DNA of 9,658 nt from Planctomycetota bacterium. GTDB lineage: Bacteria > Planctomycetota > MHYJ01 > JACPRB01. The stretch lies in the NCBI GenBank assembly GCA_016200125.1, contig JACQFK010000264.1, positions 1-9,658 of the forward strand, read 5' to 3'. A program made the position numbers and the translations under genes. The notes under the pieces were generated by a model, which worked only from the letters and a program-made list of their open reading frames with translations, did not search any database and was not told where the DNA came from. Below are positions 6,801-9,658 of this stretch, in pieces (the stretch's first letter is position 1; the number at the start of each line of letters is the position of its first letter).

Positions 6801-7285
6801 CGCTGCTGGCGAGCGCGGGGGCGGACAAGTTCGCCCGGGTCTTCGACGTGAAGACGGGCAAGCTCGTGAAGTCCTTCGAGGGCCACACGAACCACGTGCT
6901 GGGCGTCGCGTGGAACCGCACGGGGCGGACGCTCGCAACCTCGGGCGCGGACGACGTCATCAAGGTCTGGAGCCTGGAGTCGGGCCAGCAGATCCGGACG
7001 ATCCCCGGCTTCACCAAGCAGGCCACCTCCCTGCGCTACGTGGGCTACGACGCCTCGTTCGCGGTAGCCGCGGGCGGGGTGCCCGTGCGGCTGGTGACCG
7101 AGGCCGGCAACGTGTCGCGCAACTTCGAAAGCGCGGGCGCGTTCATGTACGACCTCGCGCTGAGCTCGGACGGCCTCACGATCGCCGCGGGCGGCCTGGA
7201 CGGGGTGTTGCGCCTCTGGAGCGTGGCGGACGGCAAGCCGATCGCCACCTTCGCCCCGCCCGGGGCAACTCCTCCCGCCAAATAA
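3839..7285 (+). CDS. Exported PSCyt1 cytochrome c / WD40 beta-propeller protein with a long coiled-coil insert
   Basis: 1148 residues. Order: Sec-like signal (MMSRLLVAAGMAAALCFGAEA, about 1-21); PSCyt1 domain about 40-140 with a single heme c motif CIACH at 54-58 (3998-4012) and KLWIDQGC near its end; a WD40 propeller part, about 148-480, with repeats such as SMAFSPDG, IRFSADG ending ARVWK, and DGVIRLWA; a roughly 360-residue Ala/Lys/Glu-rich helical segment, about 484-843, of coiled-coil character; and a second WD40 set, about 845-1140, with GAFSPDG, LSFSPDG, LSFTPDG, DVIKVWS and DGVLRLWS. WD40 propellers act as binding platforms, so the likely role is an extracytoplasmic heme-bearing scaffold; partner and reaction are unknown. 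The helical stalk sits between two propeller portions, either inside one propeller or linking two. It is followed after 131 bp by the DUF1501 pair, a common planctomycete association. Start chosen by the Shine-Dalgarno and signal peptide; ATG 3842 is equally possible. Confidence 0.92.
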   Translation: MMSRLLVAAGMAAALCFGAEAQEAKTGPIPIEVPKRDKPVDFRLDILPFFKTNCIACHHAKDPEGQLVLENVKTILKGGDSGPAVVPGKSGESLLLTSAAQQKKPFMPPRKNKVGAGTLTPQQLGLLKLWIDQGCKDSVAPEIEAPRWQPVTTAWHPIYAVGLDSEGQFAACGRAGHLFLYHVPTGKLVDQPSDPKLAPLVQPGQPGLADRDAILSMAFSPDGTMLATGGYRAIRLWKKELAETKGKIELAADAKAVALSADGAKLAYAGAGNVIKIVDVATGKAAVELKGHADAVNSIRFSADGALLLSGSADKSARVWKSADGAAAGKIETPAAVASVDWVDKQIATAGADGVIRLWAAPEGDAPKPAVKEIKAAAVEIRAAGGGLLAAAADGKISHWSFETGKSLRDIAHGAPVTSIAVSADGKRWLSVGGAVASVWNAEDGKKIADLRTDGPAARKDRAVQSLLAFATGEVTFRTNAVKGLEDTKKKEEAEVTVAANAVAPAEKNVKDKEDALAKARADREAADKAVAQAGLDAEAAKERLELALNALGITTSELALKQAEADNAAVIQYLEDSKKNPQMVVDARIRAEAAGRMLAFGRAGLAHAKALADKAPADQRLAEATATAAAPRTAAEAAGKTAAEAKAKAETAKKAVDEAKKKLEAVTAEPDKKAAEEALKKLEADQAAAAQASSAADAARQAADAAAADAAKKLAEANAAATAAGAAIAPAKAALDATQKALADAKTAAEAAIKTAEAAQKAALPKVQTVKKAEDAAQGAVEIAKANLDSAKGRVEKAKESVVTVDKAIQEANARLETQKAEQAKLDAERKASAEALPKARLNMRSGAFSPDGAFVLLGGEDGKVYAFGAERGAEAGVTAAHAKPVAAVGGTGVSIGADGTTRRGALLPTWKLQLVMEPGEATKPPIDRVLALSFSPDGKILASGGGVPSRDGELLLWNAADGSLLREIAGAHSDTIFDLSFTPDGTLLASAGADKFARVFDVKTGKLVKSFEGHTNHVLGVAWNRTGRTLATSGADDVIKVWSLESGQQIRTIPGFTKQATSLRYVGYDASFAVAAGGVPVRLVTEAGNVSRNFESAGAFMYDLALSSDGLTIAAGGLDGVLRLWSVADGKPIATFAPPGATPPAK

Positions 7286-7340
7286 GGTCGCGCTAATTCG
7301 TATTTGCGCCACAACCTGCCAACCCCGGGGGGTGGGGCGG

Positions 7341-7370
7341 GTGTATACTCTATGGAGCGGGATCCGGCAG
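7341..7370 (+). promoter_or_regulatory. Promoter-like block upstream of the DUF1501 pair, shared with the WD40 gene
   Basis: GTG plus TATACT (-10-like) at 7341-7349, AGCGGGATC at 7356-7364 and GGCAG at 7366-7370, the same elements and order as at 3796-3824, with a gap 2 nt longer between the first two. A G-rich stretch (7327-7340) directly precedes it in place of a recognisable -35. The start codon lies 68 nt past the hexamer, so a leader of about 60 nt is implied. Confidence 0.5.
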
Positions 7371-7416
7371 CATCGGGAGTCAATAGTAGCGAAGTAGGAA
7401 AGGTGGGGACCCGCTC

Positions 7417-8769
7417 ATGCTGACGATCCAGGGCGAGAAACACCACGACTTCTGCGACGGCGTCACGCGCCGTTCATTTTTGAAGATCGGCGGCCTCGCC
7501 ATGGGAGGCCTCGCCCTCCCCCAGATTCTCCAGGCGCAGCAGCAGAGCGGCGCCTCCCGTCCCGCCCACAAGTCCGTCATCATGATCTTCCTCGCGGGCG
7601 GCCCCCCGCACCAGGACATGTGGGACCTGAAGATGGACGCGCCGTCGGAGATCCGCGGCGAGTTCAAGCCCATCGCCACCAACGTCGCGGGCATCCAGAT
7701 CTGCGAGCTCTTCCCGCAGATGGCGAAGATCATGGACAAGCTCGCGGTCATCCGGTCGATGGTCGGCTGCAACGGCGATCACTACGCCTACCAGTGCCTG
7801 ACGGGCCGCGACCACCGCAAGGGCATCCAGCCCAAGGGCGGCTGGCCCTACATCGGCTCGATCCTGACGAAGCTCGAAGGCATGGCGAACCCCGCGGTGC
7901 CCGCGGCGATCGGCCTCTCGCCCCGCACGCAGCACCGCCCCTGGGGCGACAACGGCACGCCCGGCTGCCTCGGCGCCGCCTACGGGCCCTTCACGCCCGA
8001 AGGCGACGAGATCAAGGCCGACATGCTCCTCAAGGACATCACGCTCGACCGCCTGCGCGACCGCAAGTCGCTGCTCGCGAGCTTCGACCAGTTCCGCCGC
8101 CAGGCCGACGCCTCCGGCGCGATGGACGGGCTCGATTCCTACCAGCAGCAGGCGATGGACGTGCTGACCTCGAGCCGGCTCGCGGACGCCTTCGACCTTT
8201 CCAAGGAGGACCCGAAGACGATCGCGCGCTACGGCAAAGGCTCCGACAAGTTCCAGGACGACGGCCCCTGGGCGCGCCTGGACCAGTTCCTCATGGCGCG
8301 CCGCCTCGTCGAGGCCGGCGCCCGTTGCGTGACGCTCTCCTTCGGGCGCTGGGACTGGCACGGCCGGACCTTCGCCCGCTCGCGCGAAAACTTCCCGATG
8401 CTCGACCAGGGCGTCTCCGCGCTGGTCGAGGACCTGCACAGCCGCGGCCTGGACAAGGACGTCTCGGTCGTGGTCTGGGGCGAGTTCGGCCGCACGCCGA
8501 AGATCAACGCCGACGGCGGCCGCGATCACTGGCCCACGGTCTCCACCGCGCTGCTGGCGGGCGGCGGGATGCGGACCGGCAAGGTCATCGGCGCGACCAA
8601 CCGCCTGGGCGAGCACGCGGCCGAGCGCCCCGTGCGCTTCGAGGAGGTCTTCGCCACGCTCTACCGGAACCTGGGCATCAATCCGCACGCGACGACGATC
8701 ACGGACCTGGCGGGCCGTCCGCACTACCTCCTGGACACGGACGACCAGCCGCTCAAGGAGCTCATGTAG
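7417..8769 (+). CDS. DUF1501 protein with Tat signal (first copy)
   Basis: 450 residues, a full-length DUF1501 family member (alkaline phosphatase/sulfatase-like fold, function not established). The Tat signal is [10 protein letters not shown] with the Arg pair at 18-19, followed by a hydrophobic stretch ending near LPQILQAQ, so the protein should be exported folded. Family marks include [27 protein letters not shown], the late block [20 protein letters not shown], and [12 protein letters not shown] before the C-terminus. The N-terminal MLTI and CDGVTRR pattern is usual for planctomycete members and supports ATG 7417, although the Shine-Dalgarno (AAAGGTGG) is a little far, at about 11 nt. It stops with TAG. 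It lies between the WD40 cytochrome and a second DUF1501 gene and probably forms a transcription unit with the latter. DUF1501 genes are usually found beside PSCyt/DUF1553 genes; here that partner is on the other strand at the left of the window. Confidence 0.93.
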   Translation: MLTIQGEKHHDFCDGVTRRSFLKIGGLAMGGLALPQILQAQQQSGASRPAHKSVIMIFLAGGPPHQDMWDLKMDAPSEIRGEFKPIATNVAGIQICELFPQMAKIMDKLAVIRSMVGCNGDHYAYQCLTGRDHRKGIQPKGGWPYIGSILTKLEGMANPAVPAAIGLSPRTQHRPWGDNGTPGCLGAAYGPFTPEGDEIKADMLLKDITLDRLRDRKSLLASFDQFRRQADASGAMDGLDSYQQQAMDVLTSSRLADAFDLSKEDPKTIARYGKGSDKFQDDGPWARLDQFLMARRLVEAGARCVTLSFGRWDWHGRTFARSRENFPMLDQGVSALVEDLHSRGLDKDVSVVVWGEFGRTPKINADGGRDHWPTVSTALLAGGGMRTGKVIGATNRLGEHAAERPVRFEEVFATLYRNLGINPHATTITDLAGRPHYLLDTDDQPLKELM

Positions 8770-8802
8770 CCGTAAGAACCGGCGGGTTTGCGCTATTTGT
8801 TT

Positions 8803-8808
8803 GGGGTG
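8803..8808 (+). promoter_or_regulatory. Ribosome binding site of the second DUF1501 gene
   Basis: GGGGTG, 6 nt before ATG 8815, nearly the same context (GGGGTGAG) as the site before the WD40 gene. GTG at 8806 is in frame as well, but using it would consume the binding site. Confidence 0.55.
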
Positions 8809-8814
8809 AGCAGC

Positions 8815-9658
8815 ATGGACCAGGGAGTCAACCGTCTCGGATGCGCCGAATTCCGGCAGCATTTGAGGCAGATTGACCGCCGCACGTTCGTCCGCGCCGG
8901 CATGCTCGGCGCGACCGGGCTGGCGCTCTCCGACCTGCTGCGCGCCGACAAGCTCGCCGCCCAGGAATCCAGGCCCACGAAGCGCGCGAACTCCGTCATC
9001 ATCCTCTGGATGCGCGGCGGCCCCAGCCAGCACGAGACCTGGGACCCGAAGCCCGAGGCGCCCGCCGAGATCCGCGGCGCCTTCCGCGCGATCCCGACGA
9101 AAGTCTCCGGCATCCGCATCTGCGAGCTGCTCCCCATGTCCGCCCGCGTGATGGACAAGTGGTCGATCATCCGCTCGCTCACCCACAACGACGCCGGCCA
9201 CTCCTCGGGCGACCAGATCTGCTTCACCGGCTGGCCCGCGGGGCCGAACCCCGAGCACAACATCGCGCCGAGCTGCGGCTCGATCGTGGCGAAGCAGCTC
9301 CAGAACAAGAGCCCGAAGATGCCCGCCTACGTCATGATCCCGCGCCTCCTGCCGGGCGCCGATGCCGGCTGGCTCGGGCCCGCCTACCGTCCCTTCGAGA
9401 CGCAGGCGGACCCCGCGGCGGACGGCCCCTTCAGCGTCCCGAACCTCCAGGCGCCCGAGGCGCTGTCGGTCTCGCGGCTCGACGACCGCAAGTCCCTGCT
9501 CTCGAGCTTCGACGGCCTGCGGCGCTCGATGGACGCGAGCGGCCAGATGGACGCGATGGACGAGTTCAACCAGCGCGCCTGGCAGATCATCACGGGCCCC
9601 GAGGCCCGCTCCGCCTTCGACCTCGACGCCGAGCCCCGCAAGATCCGCGAGCGCTACG
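8815..9658 (+). CDS. DUF1501 protein with Tat signal (second copy), C-terminus beyond window
   Basis: 281 codons are visible of an expected 450 or so. The N-terminus LGCAEFRQHLRQIDRRTFVRAG carries a twin-arginine motif (Arg 22-23) and then a hydrophobic stretch to about residue 50. The DUF1501 body follows: VIILWMRGGPSQHETWDPK, EIRGAFRAIPTKVSGI, and DDRKSLLSSFDGLRRSMDAS, each with a clear counterpart in the first copy ([41 protein letters not shown]). The two copies are clearly diverged over the aligned parts, so this is an old paralogue pair and not a recent duplication. It begins 45 bp after the upstream stop with no promoter or terminator between, indicating co-transcription. Exported by Tat; the function is unknown. 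Confidence 0.92.
   Translation, partial: MDQGVNRLGCAEFRQHLRQIDRRTFVRAGMLGATGLALSDLLRADKLAAQESRPTKRANSVIILWMRGGPSQHETWDPKPEAPAEIRGAFRAIPTKVSGIRICELLPMSARVMDKWSIIRSLTHNDAGHSSGDQICFTGWPAGPNPEHNIAPSCGSIVAKQLQNKSPKMPAYVMIPRLLPGADAGWLGPAYRPFETQADPAADGPFSVPNLQAPEALSVSRLDDRKSLLSSFDGLRRSMDASGQMDAMDEFNQRAWQIITGPEARSAFDLDAEPRKIRERY

Noticed and set aside
5155..7296. 713-codon plus-strand open frame in another phase
   Set aside because: An Arg/Gly-rich shadow of the WD40 gene with no signal peptide or domain.
5234..7312. 692-codon minus-strand open frame, plus 597 codons at 4639-6432 on the same strand
   Set aside because: Both are opposite the WD40 cytochrome and are low-complexity (Arg/Gly/Leu or Ala/Ser) without motifs. 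The repetitive G+C-rich coiled-coil codons keep several frames open.
7286..7340. Intrinsic terminator after the WD40 gene
   Set aside because: Only a 4-bp GCGC pairing around an A+T-rich loop is present, with no T run. The G-rich stretch at 7327-7340 is not terminator-like and lacks four well-spaced G runs for a convincing quadruplex.
7474..9258. 594-codon minus-strand open frame
   Set aside because: Antisense to both DUF1501 genes and spans their intergenic gap, with no recognisable protein features.

Overview
The window is G+C-rich and carries gene families that together are typical of Planctomycetota: planctomycete-type cytochrome c domains (PSCyt1, DUF1549), two DUF1501 proteins with Tat signals, a DUF1080 protein, and a WD40 protein with an N-terminal heme-binding domain. 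I infer a planctomycete chromosome and cannot place it more precisely by eye.

Layout. On the minus strand, 2431 down to 1, one uninterrupted reading frame encodes an IclR-family regulator lacking its C-terminal end and runs in frame, with no stop, into an exported PSCyt1-DUF1549 cytochrome that continues past the left edge. A 102-bp divergent region (2432-2533) with a palindromic operator candidate separates it from a secreted DUF1080 protein (2534-3196, plus). Directly after that gene lies a roughly 540-bp cassette (3201-3739) bounded by inverted copies of a 7-bp tandem repeat. It holds a minus-strand four-helix-bundle (23S rRNA intervening-sequence-type) gene broken by one in-frame TAG. The plus strand then carries a 1148-residue cytochrome/WD40 protein (3839-7285), a DUF1501 protein (7417-8769), and a second DUF1501 protein that runs off the right edge (from 8815).

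How the genes may work together. Almost every protein has a Sec or Tat export signal, so the locus looks like an extracytoplasmic module of unknown reaction: heme c carriers, WD40 scaffolding, DUF1501 proteins with an alkaline-phosphatase-like fold, and a DUF1080 domain linked to keto-sugar hydrolysis. The WD40 gene and the first DUF1501 gene share a promoter-like block (GTGTATNNT, then AGCGGGATC, then GGCAG), which suggests co-regulation from separate promoters. The two DUF1501 genes are 45 bp apart and probably co-transcribed.

Most worth checking: the IclR-cytochrome same-frame junction, the inverted-repeat four-helix-bundle cassette with its amber codon, and the shared promoter block.
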